The notes beneath the pieces are model-generated. The model ran no database searches. It was not told where the DNA came from and saw only the letters and a list, made by a program, of their open reading frames with translations. The position numbers were made by a program, and so were the translations under genes. From Sphingomonas yabuuchiae (GTDB lineage: Bacteria; Pseudomonadota; Alphaproteobacteria; Sphingomonadales; Sphingomonadaceae), in NCBI RefSeq assembly GCF_014199595.1, contig NZ_JACHNX010000003.1:186001-250000 (forward strand): DNA of 64,000 nt, in the 5' to 3' direction. Shown here piece after piece: positions 34,585 through 43,712 of the stretch; the stretch's first letter is position 1, and each line of letters starts with the position of its first letter.

Positions 34585-35616
34585 CTAGGCGCGCGACAGG
34601 ATGCGATTGCCGAGGCCCCCGCTCGCCAGATCGCGCAGCATGTCGGCGCGCGTCAGCACCTCCTCCAACGGCACGCCGACACCGACCGCGACGCCGCCCG
34701 ACATGGTGACGGCCCCGATCGGCTCCCCCGATCCGCGCAGGCGCAGCGTCCGTTCGCGCATGGCGACGCGCGCATCCTCCATCATGCCCGCCAGCGTGGA
34801 CAAGGGTCGCCCGCGCAGCACGATCAGGAACAGATTGCCCTGCCAGCGGATGATCTCCGTCCCCTCGCAGGATTGGCGCAGCGTGGCGACGAACGCGCGC
34901 AGGACGTTGTCGGCGACCGAACGCCCATAACGCTCGTTGATCCCCTCCAGATCGTCCAGGCTGCACGCTGCCAGCACATATCCATGCGGCTCGTTGGCCA
35001 GCCGCTCGACCATCGCCTGCGCACCGGTCCGGCTGGTGACGCCGGTCAACTGGTCGATCCGATCGTCGGTCTCGCCGGGCTCCATCCGGGAGCGCAGGCC
35101 CGCAATATTGCCCGCCAGTTCCTCCAGATCGCGTTCGGTCTTGGAAATGCGGGCGATCAACTGTTCGAGCAGCGTGGCGATGGCGCGAGTGTCGGGGCCG
35201 ACATCATTGCTGCGGTGTGCATGGGAGAGCGCCGCGACCTGATGCGAGAAATCGCCGGTGATCGCCCTGGCGTCAGAGGTCAGCGCCTCCAGCGTCTCGG
35301 CCTGTTCGCCCAGGTCCCGCTCCATCTGGATTCGGCCGAGCCCGAGATCGGCGACCTCATGCTCGCGGACCAACGGCATCAGTTCGCGGACATCGTCTTC
35401 GGTCAGGCGGATACCGCCATCGGTCCGCCGCGCCACCTCACCGCCCAGTGGGCCATAGGGGTGAAGGACCGCCTGCAACGCCAGCGCGTAGCTGGTGGTC
35501 GTCCGGTCCAGTCGATGCCGATCGAGGAACGCGACCGCCTCGTGACTGGCGTCCAGGATGCCGACCGGATCACTGCCCGCCCGACGCCCCCGCGCATTCC
35601 CCCCGTCGATGATCAT
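34585..35616 (-). CDS. Protein with degenerate GGDEF domain
   Basis: A protein of 343 residues. The first 170 residues are helical with no recognised sensor domain. From about 185 the diguanylate-cyclase fold is recognisable (DQLTGVTSR, CSLDDLEGINERYG, AFVATLRQSC). The active loop reads RWQGNLF (257-263) where RxGGDEF is expected, so both catalytic acidic residues are lost. Cyclase activity is therefore unlikely; c-di-GMP or GTP binding or a protein-protein role is possible. It is 33 bp upstream of ribF, on the same strand. Confidence 0.8.
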   Translation of the reverse strand: MIIDGGNARGRRAGSDPVGILDASHEAVAFLDRHRLDRTTTSYALALQAVLHPYGPLGGEVARRTDGGIRLTEDDVRELMPLVREHEVADLGLGRIQMERDLGEQAETLEALTSDARAITGDFSHQVAALSHAHRSNDVGPDTRAIATLLEQLIARISKTERDLEELAGNIAGLRSRMEPGETDDRIDQLTGVTSRTGAQAMVERLANEPHGYVLAACSLDDLEGINERYGRSVADNVLRAFVATLRQSCEGTEIIRWQGNLFLIVLRGRPLSTLAGMMEDARVAMRERTLRLRGSGEPIGAVTMSGGVAVGVGVPLEEVLTRADMLRDLASGGLGNRILSRA

Positions 35617-35763
35617 CCGACACTGCCCGCTGCCAAGACGAATGCGGTGAATGCCGCAATTCTTTATCCGAGAATGAGTTTAGGTATGTCGGATCAACAA
35701 ATGAAGACGGGCCGAAATATTTTTCGCAAAATGGTCAGCTTCAGTGAAGAATGCACCCTTCTG

Positions 35764-36231
35764 TCATCGCTCCAGTGTCACAAAAGAATAGGATGGACGG
35801 TCATCCGAAGCGGGATGATCCTGCCGCTCGACTTCGCGCCAATCGGAAAACGGGGCGACGACGACATCTCCGTCGGCATCGATATTGACCTCGGTCAATT
35901 CCACCCGGTCGGCGATGTCGCGGAACAGGTCGAAGATTTCCGCCCCCCCGATCACCGCCACCGGCCCCTCGCCCGCCAGTGCAAGCGCGCCCGCGACGTC
36001 GTGCGCCACCTCGGCACCCGGTGCGCTCCAAGCGCGGTCGCGGGTCAGGACGATATGCCGCCGACCCGGCAGCGGGGCGGGAAAACTGTCGAAGGTCTTG
36101 CGGCCCATGATCATCGGCTTGCCCATGGTCAGCGCCTTGAACCGCTTGAGATCGGCGGGCAGGTGCCAGGGCAAGCCGCCATCGCGCCCGATCACCCCGT
36201 TGCGCGCGCGGGCGAGGACCAGCGTGATCAT
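35764..36231 (-). CDS. folA: Dihydrofolate reductase
   Basis: A protein of 155 residues. Conserved features are [20 protein letters not shown] at 4-23, [20 protein letters not shown] at 26-45 and the [12 protein letters not shown] glycine loop. It regenerates tetrahydrofolate after thymidylate synthesis. Its ATG overlaps the thyA TGA (4 bp), giving a thyA-folA operon. Confidence 0.96.
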   Translation of the reverse strand: MITLVLARARNGVIGRDGGLPWHLPADLKRFKALTMGKPMIMGRKTFDSFPAPLPGRRHIVLTRDRAWSAPGAEVAHDVAGALALAGEGPVAVIGGAEIFDLFRDIADRVELTEVNIDADGDVVVAPFSDWREVERQDHPASDDRPSYSFVTLER

Positions 36232-37022
36232 ATCGCGACCGGCGCCTTGATATGGGGTTGCGCGACATAGTCGTGCAGCACGAAATCCTCGGGCTCATAA
36301 CCGTCGATGGCATCCGGGCGGCGCAGGATTTCCAGGCGCGGCAGCACGCCCGGCTCGCGACCCAGCTGGGTCTTGGCCTGCTCCAGATGGTTCAGGTAAA
36401 GATGGCAGTCGCCGCCGGTCCAGATGAACTCGCCGACTTCCAGATCGCATTGCTGCGCCAGCATATGGGTCAGCAGCGCATAGGAGGCGATGTTGAACGG
36501 CACGCCCAGGAAGATGTCGGCCGACCGCTGATAGAGTTGCAGCGACAGGCGGCCGTTCGCGACATGGGTCTGGAACAGGCAGTGGCACGGGGCCAGCGCC
36601 ATGGCGTGCAGATCGCCGGGGTTCCAGGCGGACACGATCTGGCGGCGCGAGGCGGGCTGGGTGCGGATCTGCTCCACCAGCTCGGCGATCTGGTCGATAT
36701 GGCGGCCATCGGCCGTCGCCCAGTCGCGCCACTGCTTGCCATAGACGGGGCCGAGATCGCCCTGCTCGTCGGCCCATTCGTCCCAGATGCTCACCCGGCG
36801 ATCCTGAAGCCAGCGGACATTGGTGTCGCCGCGCAGGAACCACAAAAGCTCGACGATGATCGAGCGCAGGTGAAGCTTCTTGGTGGTCAGGGCCGGAAAG
36901 CCCCGGGCCAGGTCGAACCGCATCTGGTGGCCGAAGACCGACAGCGTGCCGGTGCCGGTCCGGTCCATCTGCTGCACGCCCTGGGTCAGGACCCGGTCCA
37001 TGAGATCGAGATATTGCCGCAT
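36228..37022 (-). CDS. thyA: Thymidylate synthase
   Basis: A protein of 264 residues, exactly the E. coli ThyA length. The catalytic Cys146 lies in [11 protein letters not shown], dUMP-binding residues in [19 protein letters not shown], and [11 protein letters not shown] at 21-31. It methylates dUMP using methylene-tetrahydrofolate. It is the first gene of thyA-folA and diverges from the JAB gene at 37119. Confidence 0.97.
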   Translation of the reverse strand: MRQYLDLMDRVLTQGVQQMDRTGTGTLSVFGHQMRFDLARGFPALTTKKLHLRSIIVELLWFLRGDTNVRWLQDRRVSIWDEWADEQGDLGPVYGKQWRDWATADGRHIDQIAELVEQIRTQPASRRQIVSAWNPGDLHAMALAPCHCLFQTHVANGRLSLQLYQRSADIFLGVPFNIASYALLTHMLAQQCDLEVGEFIWTGGDCHLYLNHLEQAKTQLGREPGVLPRLEILRRPDAIDGYEPEDFVLHDYVAQPHIKAPVAI

Positions 37023-37118
37023 GCCCCGGGCCTAGCGCCGTGCGCCGTTCCCGCCAAGCCGAACCGGATCGGCGCGGGATAAAGCTGTGTCGGCGCTCAG
37101 CATGATGCAGGGCTGGTC

Positions 37119-37511
37119 GTGTACCGCTTGCCCCGCCCTCCCCTCCGCATCGCCACGCGTCGTGACGCGCTGGCCTTGTTCGGCGGGCTGGATCGTGGGG
37201 ACAAGGAGGCGATGGGGATCGCCTATCTGGGTTCGGAACGGATGCTGTTGGGCTTGCGCCATGTCGCGGGCCGCCATGATTCGGTGACGGTCCCGGTCGC
37301 CCGGATCGCCCGCGATGCGATCCTGATGGAGGCAAGCGCGGTGCTGATCGCGCACAACCACCCCGATGGGGATACCCGCCCCAGCGCCGCCGACCTGTCA
37401 TTGACCCGGCGGCTGGCGCAAGGGCTGGCGGCGCTGGACGTGATGCTGCTTGACCACCTGATTCTGGGCGGGGGCGCGGTCGTCAGCCTGCGGGAGCATG
37501 GACTGCTCTGA
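37119..37511 (+). CDS. JAB-domain protein, RadC C-terminal type
   Basis: A protein of 130 residues from GTG 37119 (the frame opens only at 37083, so a longer N-terminus is impossible). It is just the RadC/JAMM domain: HNHPDG with metal ligands His79 and His81 and the aspartate 11 residues on (Asp92). The helix-hairpin-helix half of full RadC is missing. JAMM residues are intact, but RadC proteins have no settled activity. It diverges from thyA. Confidence 0.75.
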   Translation: MYRLPRPPLRIATRRDALALFGGLDRGDKEAMGIAYLGSERMLLGLRHVAGRHDSVTVPVARIARDAILMEASAVLIAHNHPDGDTRPSAADLSLTRRLAQGLAALDVMLLDHLILGGGAVVSLREHGLL

Positions 37512-37512
37512 A

Positions 37513-37707
37513 AGCCCCTCCCCTTCAGGGGAGGGGTTGGGGTGGGGCCTTTCCACGAACGCCGCGCTTGCGGAAGCGCCCCACCCCCGGCCCCTCCCCT
37601 GAAGGGGAGGGGTAGGTCCATTTCAGGCCATCAGAGTCCAGGCCATGGGCGACATCGCGTGGGGAGAAGCCCTCCCCATCCCCTCCCGCCTGCGGGAGGG
37701 GAGAGCC
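37513..37707. repeat. Family B copy 2 plus a family A palindrome
   Basis: Positions 37513-37613 match the element at 29662-29763 with few differences. Positions 37667-37707 hold a family A palindrome (CCCCTCCCGCCTGCGGGAGG). They fill the gap between the JAB gene and the convergent barrel-protein gene. Confidence 0.8.
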
Positions 37708-37730
37708 TATGGCGCAGCTATGAGCGCGCC

Positions 37731-38471
37731 TCAGAACCCGAAGCGCACCCGCCCGACAATCCGGTCGCCCGAATGCCGCGCATCGGCCAGCGGAAAGGCG
37801 GAGGCCGCCCGCTCCGACACGTCGGTGCCGACATAGTCCAGACCCAGAGTCACCGGCCCGGTGACATGCTTCACCCCGACCCGCCAGTCGCTATAATCGC
37901 CACCGGGACGAAGCCGCGCGGCACGGAAGGGATCGTCGGTCTTGCCGGAAGAGTGGCCGAGCCCGGCCAGCAGCGTCCAGGGCGTGCCCGGTATGCCCGC
38001 CTGGGCTCCGGCATGAAGATAGAGATTGTCGCCGCCGATCGCGCTTTGCGACGGTGCATAGTCCGCGCCCGCATCGACCTGTACCGGACCCAGCGTATAG
38101 GCCGCCGACCCGCCCAGTTCGACATAATCGGCATTGAAGCCCGCCCCGCCGAACAGATGGCCGGTCACGCGTCCGCGCACCGTCACCGGGCCCAGCAGGG
38201 TGGAGGCGCCGAGACTCAGGTCGCCGACCACCCCCGCGCCGCCATGCCGCGCCGATTCACGAAGCGCCACGATCCGGCCGCTCGCCTCGAACGGTCCGCT
38301 CGTCGCAAAGATATCGGCGGAGGGCGATACCCGCCCCCCGCTCCAGCTCAGGCCCCGGCGATTCTCGTCGCTGTTCACCTCGACGCCAATCGAAGGCCGC
38401 TCCTGCGCGAGGAGCGGCGAGGCGATGCTGGTGCCCAATACGACACCCAAGGCAATGATACGCAAGCTCAT
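37731..38471 (-). CDS. TorF-like outer-membrane beta-barrel protein
   Basis: A protein of 246 residues with a signal peptide (IIALGVVLGTSIASPLLA). It reads as alternating strands and ends in Phe (GRVRFGF), typical of outer-membrane barrels. SIGVEVNSDENRRGLSWSGG matches the opening of TorF porins (compare the protein at 27495), and GGDNLYLHAGAQAGIPGTPW resembles the mid-part. Its ATG overlaps the stop of the upstream exported gene by 4 bp, so the two form an operon. Confidence 0.75.
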   Translation of the reverse strand: MSLRIIALGVVLGTSIASPLLAQERPSIGVEVNSDENRRGLSWSGGRVSPSADIFATSGPFEASGRIVALRESARHGGAGVVGDLSLGASTLLGPVTVRGRVTGHLFGGAGFNADYVELGGSAAYTLGPVQVDAGADYAPSQSAIGGDNLYLHAGAQAGIPGTPWTLLAGLGHSSGKTDDPFRAARLRPGGDYSDWRVGVKHVTGPVTLGLDYVGTDVSERAASAFPLADARHSGDRIVGRVRFGF

Positions 38472-38920
38472 CCGGCGCGCGTCTCGGCATGCAGGCGATC
38501 CATCTCGGCGCGTAGCAGGCCATGGTCTTCCTGCGCCACGGCCTGAAGGTGGTCGCGCACCGCGTCGTGACGCCGGGCCACTTCCTGCGCGATGGCGTTG
38601 CGGTTGGTGCTGCACCAGCCGGGGCGGCTACCCTCGATCACGCGATCCTGCGCCGCGCTGCGCATCAGCGCCGTGCCGCTGGGCCCACGCGCTTCGCGGT
38701 GGACCGTGACATTGGCGCTCCACAGGCACCGCAGCGTCGAGGGACGGCCGCCGGTCGTCACCGCGCCGATCTGCTTATGGGTCACGCCGACATCGGCGCT
38801 GTAGCGGACCGCGACCGGTCCCGAATGATGGTCGAGCTGGACACGGTGTTCGAGCGCCCCGTCGGAGGCCACAACACCGCCGAGCGCGAGCCCGGCGATC
38901 AAAAGCATGTTCATCATCAT
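38468..38920 (-). CDS. Exported protein of unknown function
   Basis: A protein of 150 residues with a signal peptide (MLLIAGLALGGVVAS). The mature region has VRYSADVGVTHKQIGAVTTG, two Cys (RCLWSANVTVHRE, RPGWCSTNRN) and a charged helical C-terminus. No known domain was recognised. It is translationally coupled (ATGA) to the TorF-like barrel downstream, suggesting a shared envelope role. An unusual 20-bp palindrome lies about 75-95 bp upstream. Confidence 0.7.
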   Translation of the reverse strand: MMMNMLLIAGLALGGVVASDGALEHRVQLDHHSGPVAVRYSADVGVTHKQIGAVTTGGRPSTLRCLWSANVTVHREARGPSGTALMRSAAQDRVIEGSRPGWCSTNRNAIAQEVARRHDAVRDHLQAVAQEDHGLLRAEMDRLHAETRAG

Positions 38921-38993
38921 CTCCTTCTGCGGGACCCCGGCTTATGCTGGCCGGTGGTCTATCGGCACCAGGCGGGGCCGATACGGGATCAAT

Positions 38994-39013
38994 ACATGAC
39001 AAAGCTGTCATGT
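38994..39013. promoter_or_regulatory. 20-bp palindrome upstream of an exported-protein operon
   Basis: ACATGACA (38994-39001) and TGTCATGT (39006-39013) are perfect inverted 8-mers around AAGC. The site is in an AT-richer stretch about 75 bp before the start of the minus-strand gene at 38920, where an operator would be expected. The binding protein is unknown. Confidence 0.5.
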
Positions 39014-39052
39014 TCCAATTTTGTCGTGGCGACGGTGACTGATCAATAGGTC

Positions 39053-39177
39053 TATTCCTCCCCTGCAAGGGGAGGTGGCAGGCCGTCAGGCCTGACGGAG
39101 GGGTGTCCCGCTCTCGATAGGGTGACACCCCTCCACCATGCTGCGCATGGTCCCCCTCCCCTTGCAGGGGAGGAATG
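39053..39177. repeat. Long palindromic repeat, family C copy 2
   Basis: A 125-bp element nearly identical to 15525-15648, bounded by TATTCCTCCCCTGCAAGGGG and its complement. It lies just after the methyltransferase stop and before the promoter region of the exported pair. Confidence 0.9.
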
Positions 39178-39187
39178 AGGAGCAGGA

Positions 39188-39958
39188 CTACCCGCCCTGG
39201 TTATCCTTCATCCGGCAGGGACGGATCGCCTTGGGATCGGGACGCGGGCCGGTCGCGCGGAAGGTCGCCAGATAGCCGCCCGCCGAGGGCATGTTCTCAA
39301 TCGACACCTGGGTGAAGCCGACCGCTTCGAACTCGCATTTCAGCAGCGCGGGCGGCGTGCCATGCGCCTTGGTCCGGCGATCGGCATCGACCACCACGAC
39401 CAGCCCGTCGGACTTCAGCGCGGGGAACAGCCGCCACAGGAACTCATAGGGCTGCTCGATCTCATGATACATATGGACCATGAGAACGCGGTCAAAGCTG
39501 GTGGGTGGCAGCTTGGGGTCGGCGGGCTCGCCCAGCCGGACGCTGACATTGTCCAGCCGCTCGCGCGAGACACGCTCGGCCAGCCGGTCGCGCCACGCGG
39601 CGACGATATCCTCGGCCAGTACGCGGCCGGTCTTGCCGACCCGCTGCGCCAGGCGGACGGTGTAATAACCCTCACCCGCGCCGATATCGGCCACCGTCAT
39701 GCCGGGGCGGATTTTCGCCCGGTCCATGACCTGATCCGCCTCGCGCAGGCGGTCGCGCGCATCCTCGCTCGACCAGCGCGACGAGACGACGTCGGCGACC
39801 GGCCGGTCCGCCGCCGGGAACGGGCCGACCTTGTCGTCGTCCCCGTCGTCGCGCTGCTGGATCAGCGGCTTCGAGCCGTCGCACGCCGCCACCACGCCCC
39901 CCAGCGCGATGACGAGGGCCGCCGCCGCCATCAAGGGCCCCGCCCCCCGGACACGCAT
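39188..39958 (-). CDS. Exported class I SAM-dependent methyltransferase-like protein
   Basis: A protein of 256 residues from ATG 39958 (ATG 39970 would overlap prfB by 11 bp). The first 26 residues form a signal peptide with a possible lipobox (GVVAAC, Cys26). The methyltransferase fold follows: motif I VADIGAGEGYYTVRLAQRVG, then FDRVLMVHMYHEIEQPYEF and LVVVVDADRRT. Cytoplasmic SAM would not be available outside, so either the fold is reused or the segment is a membrane anchor. The substrate is unknown. Confidence 0.8.
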   Translation of the reverse strand: MRVRGAGPLMAAAALVIALGGVVAACDGSKPLIQQRDDGDDDKVGPFPAADRPVADVVSSRWSSEDARDRLREADQVMDRAKIRPGMTVADIGAGEGYYTVRLAQRVGKTGRVLAEDIVAAWRDRLAERVSRERLDNVSVRLGEPADPKLPPTSFDRVLMVHMYHEIEQPYEFLWRLFPALKSDGLVVVVDADRRTKAHGTPPALLKCEFEAVGFTQVSIENMPSAGGYLATFRATGPRPDPKAIRPCRMKDNQGG

Positions 39959-39959
39959 C

Positions 39960-41087
39960 TTAGTCGACATCCTCCACCGCGACCGCCTCGCCGGTCACGC
40001 GCTGCGACAGGGCCGCCGCCATGAAGGCATCGAGATCGCCGTCAAGCACGTCGCCCGGCGCGGTCGAGGTCGTGCCGGTGCGCAGGTCCTTCACCAGCTG
40101 ATAGGGCTGGAGCACGTAGGACCGGATCTGGTGGCCCCAGCCGATATCGGTCTTGGTCGCATTCTCGGCATTGGCCACGGCTTCGCGCTCGGCCAGCTCA
40201 CGCTCGTACAGGCGGGCGCGAAGCTGGTTATAGGCCTCGGCCTTGTTCTTGTGCTGCGAACGCTGGTTCTGGCACTGCACCACGATGCCGGTCGGCAGGT
40301 GGGTGATACGCACCGCCGAGTCGGTGGTGTTGATGTGCTGACCGCCCGCGCCCGATGCGCGGTAGGTGTCGATGCGCAACTCGCTCTCGTTGATCTCGAC
40401 CTCGATATTGTCGTCGATCACCGGATAGACCCAGACGCTCGAAAAGCTGGTGTGGCGACGCGCGGCCGAATCATACGGGCTGATCCGCACCAGCCGGTGC
40501 ACGCCCGATTCGACCTTGGCATAGCCATAGGCGTTCTCGCCCTTGACCAGCAGGGTCGCCGACTTGATCCCGGCCTGTTCGCCCGCATGATAGTCGATCA
40601 GCTCGACCTTCATGCCGTGCCGCTCGGCCCAGCGCGTGTACATGCGCTGGAGCATCCCGGCCCAGTCCTGGCTCTCGGTTCCGCCCGCGCCCGCGTTGAT
40701 CTCGATATAGCTGTCATTGGCATCGGCTTCACCGGCCAACAGCGCCTTGATCTTGTCGGCCTCGGCCTTCTTGGCGAGTTCGCCCAGGCTGGCGACGGCT
40801 TCCTTCTCGAGATCCTCGTCGCCCTCCATCTCGGCCAGCTCGATCAACTCGACCGTGCCCGACAGCTCGTTCTCGATCGCGCGGGTGGCGGTGATGGCCT
40901 CGTCCAGGCGGCGACGCTCGCGCATCACCTCCTGCGCCTGCTTGGGGTCGTTCCACAGGGCCTGGTCCTCGACGCGCGCGTTCAGCTCGTCCAGGCGACG
41001 CAATGCGCGGTCCCAGTCGAGGAAGCGGCGCAGCAGCTCCAGGGCGTCCTTGATCTTGTCGACATGAGCCTGCGCTTCAGCGCGCAT
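39960..41087 (-). CDS. prfB: Peptide chain release factor 2
   Basis: A protein of 375 residues in one uninterrupted frame; the programmed +1 frameshift near codon 26 known in E. coli is absent. The catalytic GGQ is at 248-250 ([14 protein letters not shown]). The stop-recognition tripeptide is Ser-Pro-Tyr at 203-205 where SPF is usual, followed by [10 protein letters not shown]. It ends translation at UGA and UAA. The neighbouring methyltransferase is not PrmC. Confidence 0.96.
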   Translation of the reverse strand: MRAEAQAHVDKIKDALELLRRFLDWDRALRRLDELNARVEDQALWNDPKQAQEVMRERRRLDEAITATRAIENELSGTVELIELAEMEGDEDLEKEAVASLGELAKKAEADKIKALLAGEADANDSYIEINAGAGGTESQDWAGMLQRMYTRWAERHGMKVELIDYHAGEQAGIKSATLLVKGENAYGYAKVESGVHRLVRISPYDSAARRHTSFSSVWVYPVIDDNIEVEINESELRIDTYRASGAGGQHINTTDSAVRITHLPTGIVVQCQNQRSQHKNKAEAYNQLRARLYERELAEREAVANAENATKTDIGWGHQIRSYVLQPYQLVKDLRTGTTSTAPGDVLDGDLDAFMAAALSQRVTGEAVAVEDVD

Positions 41088-41153
41088 GAAAATTCTCCGA
41101 ATCGGTCGTACGGCCGCCCGAACGGGGACGGCAAAACGAATATGGGAAGCGGG

Positions 41154-43646
41154 CTAGTAGATTCCGCCTTCTCTTTGCAAGAAATCGCTGTCGCGCGGGG
41201 GCGCTGGCCGAGCCGGGCCGGTCGGCGTCGCGGGCGCCTCGGCAGCCGCGGCACGGCGCGCGCGGCGGCGCGGCTCGCTCTCCGGCTTGAACGCTTCCCA
41301 GATCACGGCGGGCTTGGGATCGTCGCCGGTCGGGAAGGTGCCATAGACCGGCCGCCCGCTCGCGCGGTCGATGCGGACCATGCGAATGCCGGGCGCCGCG
41401 CGGAAGGGCAGCTTCTCGAGCCCCTCATAGGCCTTTTCGGCGAACTGGCGGAAGATCGGCACCGCGATGGTCCCGCCCTGCGCATAGCCGCCCAGCGAGC
41501 GCGGCGTGTCATAGCCGATATAGAGGCCGCCGACGAATTGCGGCGTGCCGCCGACGAACCACACATCGGTCGGGCCGTTATTGGTGCCGGTCTTGCCGAA
41601 CATCGGGCGGTTCAGGTCGCGCAGGCCGGTGGCCGTGCCGCGCTGGATCACGCCCTCGGTGATGTGGACCATCTGATAGGCGGTCATCGCGTCCAGCACC
41701 TGGCGCTGGCGCGAGACCGGGCGCGGCATCGGCTTGCCGTCATAATCAGCGGCGTTGCAGCGGTCGCAGGCGCGCCAGTTTTCCGGCCAGATCACTTTGC
41801 CGTGCCGGTCCTGCGCGAAGTCGATCAGCGAGGGATCGCCGCCGCGCCCGTTATTGGCGAGGATCGCATAGGCGTTGACCATCTGCCCCACCGTCGTTTC
41901 GCCCGCGCCCAGCGCATAGGCGAGATAGGGCGGAAAATCGCCGATCCCCATCTGCTTGATCGTCGCCACGACATTCTTCATGCCGACGGTCGAGGCGGTC
42001 CGCACGGTCATCAGGTTGCGCGACTGTTCGATGCCCCAGCGCATCGTGTGCGGCCCCGCCCCGGCCGAATTGCCGAAGTTGCGGAAACACTTCGTCCCCA
42101 ACCCGGCCCCCTGATCGACGCAGAACGGACCGTCGACGATGATCGAGGCGGGCGTCATGCCGTTGTTCAGCGCGGCGGAATAGACGATGGGCTTGATCGT
42201 CGAGCCCGGCTGACGCTCGGCCTGGGTGGCGCGGTTGAACGCCTGGAGCCGGGCGTCGAAGCCGCCCTGCATCGCCAGCACGCGGCCGGTCGCGGGCTCC
42301 TCGACGACGAAGCCGCCCGAGATGCGCGGGATGGAGCGCAGCTGGAACTGCTCGCCCGCCGGCGACACGGCGATGATGTCGCCGACCTTCAGCGCGCTGA
42401 ACGCGGTCGCCGCCGTGCCCCGGCGCGGCATCTGCGCGAAGCTGCGGGGCAGCGTGCCGGTGCGGCCATTGGCGAAGCCGATCGTCGCCTCGCCCGAGGT
42501 CTTGGCGGTGACGATCCCGGCGCGCCAGTCGCGATAGTCGAGACCGATATTGGTGTTCAGCAGCACCTGTTGCCAGTTGCCGTCCTCGATATCCTCATGC
42601 CGGATCGGCCCGGACCAGCCGCGCCCGCCCTCGAACCGGATCAGGCCGTCGCGCAACGCTTCGGCCGCCAGATCCTGCAACCGGGTATCCAGCGAGGTGC
42701 GCACCCAGAGGCCACCGTCATAGACGCTGTTCGGTCCGCTCTCCGCCTTTTCGCCATAGCGCTTGATCAGCTGGCGGCGGACCTCCTCGACGAAATAGCC
42801 GCCGACCTGCGCATATTTGGGCGTGCGGCGCAGCACGGTGCCCAGCGGCTCGGCCATCGCCGCGTCATATTGCGCACGGGTGATGAAGTTGTTCGACAGC
42901 ATCTCGCGCAGCACATAGGCGCGGCGCTCCAGCGCGCGGTCGGGGTGGCGAACGGGATCGTAATTGGCCGGTCCCTTGGGCAGAAGCGCCAGATAGGCCA
43001 TCTGCCCCAGCGTCAGCTCGTCCAGTTCCTTGTCGAAATAGGCATGGGCCGCCGCCTCGACGCCAAAGGCGTTCCGGCCGAGCGCGATCTGGTTGAGATA
43101 CAGCTCCAGGATCTGCGGCTTGGTCAGCGTGTCCTCGATCTTATAGGCGAGGATCGCCTCCTTGATCTTGCGGGTCGGCGAATAGGCGTCGCCGATCAGC
43201 AGGTTCTTGGCGACCTGCTGGGTAATGGTCGAACCGCCGCGCGCGCGCCGCCCGCTCCCGAATTTCTTGGCATAGTCGATGACCGCGCCCGCCAGGCCGG
43301 GATAATCGACGCCGCCATGCTCGAAGAAGCTCTTGTCCTCCGCCGCCAGGAAGGCACGGACAAGGAGCGGCGGATATTCATTGTAGGACAGCTCGACCCG
43401 GCGCTCGCGCGCATAGGATTGGATCGGGGTGCCGTCGATTCCGCGCACATGGGTCGGCAGCGGCGGCTCATAGGCCTTGAGCGCGTCGACCGAGGGCAGG
43501 TCGCGGATGAACACGAACCAGAACACGCCGCCACCGATCGCCGCGAGCAGCGCAAGGACGGCGAGCACCCGCACCCACCAGCGGCGCCAGAGCGGGCGAC
43601 GCGGCGGTTCGGCGGGTTCGGAGGGGGAAAAGGTTTCGACGGCCAT
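41154..43646 (-). CDS. mrcA: Penicillin-binding protein 1A
   Basis: A protein of 830 residues. It has a short cytoplasmic tail and one membrane helix (VRVLAVLALLAAIGGGVFWF). The GT51 glycosyltransferase has Glu103 in AAEDKSFFEHGG and RGGSTITQQVAKN at 137-148. The transpeptidase has Ser482-T-I-K485, Ser542-R-N and KTGT (FGKTGTNNGP). It polymerises and cross-links peptidoglycan. The C-terminus has an RRRARR-rich tail. The upstream amidase gene is separated from it by trhO. Confidence 0.96.
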   Translation of the reverse strand: MAVETFSPSEPAEPPRRPLWRRWWVRVLAVLALLAAIGGGVFWFVFIRDLPSVDALKAYEPPLPTHVRGIDGTPIQSYARERRVELSYNEYPPLLVRAFLAAEDKSFFEHGGVDYPGLAGAVIDYAKKFGSGRRARGGSTITQQVAKNLLIGDAYSPTRKIKEAILAYKIEDTLTKPQILELYLNQIALGRNAFGVEAAAHAYFDKELDELTLGQMAYLALLPKGPANYDPVRHPDRALERRAYVLREMLSNNFITRAQYDAAMAEPLGTVLRRTPKYAQVGGYFVEEVRRQLIKRYGEKAESGPNSVYDGGLWVRTSLDTRLQDLAAEALRDGLIRFEGGRGWSGPIRHEDIEDGNWQQVLLNTNIGLDYRDWRAGIVTAKTSGEATIGFANGRTGTLPRSFAQMPRRGTAATAFSALKVGDIIAVSPAGEQFQLRSIPRISGGFVVEEPATGRVLAMQGGFDARLQAFNRATQAERQPGSTIKPIVYSAALNNGMTPASIIVDGPFCVDQGAGLGTKCFRNFGNSAGAGPHTMRWGIEQSRNLMTVRTASTVGMKNVVATIKQMGIGDFPPYLAYALGAGETTVGQMVNAYAILANNGRGGDPSLIDFAQDRHGKVIWPENWRACDRCNAADYDGKPMPRPVSRQRQVLDAMTAYQMVHITEGVIQRGTATGLRDLNRPMFGKTGTNNGPTDVWFVGGTPQFVGGLYIGYDTPRSLGGYAQGGTIAVPIFRQFAEKAYEGLEKLPFRAAPGIRMVRIDRASGRPVYGTFPTGDDPKPAVIWEAFKPESEPRRRARRAAAAEAPATPTGPARPAPPRDSDFLQREGGIY

Positions 43647-43712
43647 GGCTTTGCGGGGCTTCGTGTAGCAGGTTCGCCCCGGCTTGCCACCCGCCTGCGG
43701 ATCGGTTGCGCG

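Noticed and set aside
35617..35763. A small plus-strand ORF starting with ATG near 35673 in the AT-rich gap before the GGDEF gene
   Set aside because: The frame runs on antisense into folA without a stop in the gap and has no ribosome site; the AT-rich stretch is better explained as the promoter of the minus-strand operon.
39188..39958. The methyltransferase next to prfB as PrmC, the release-factor methylase
   Set aside because: PrmC has an NPPY catalytic motif, which is missing here, and it is cytoplasmic, whereas this protein has an export signal.
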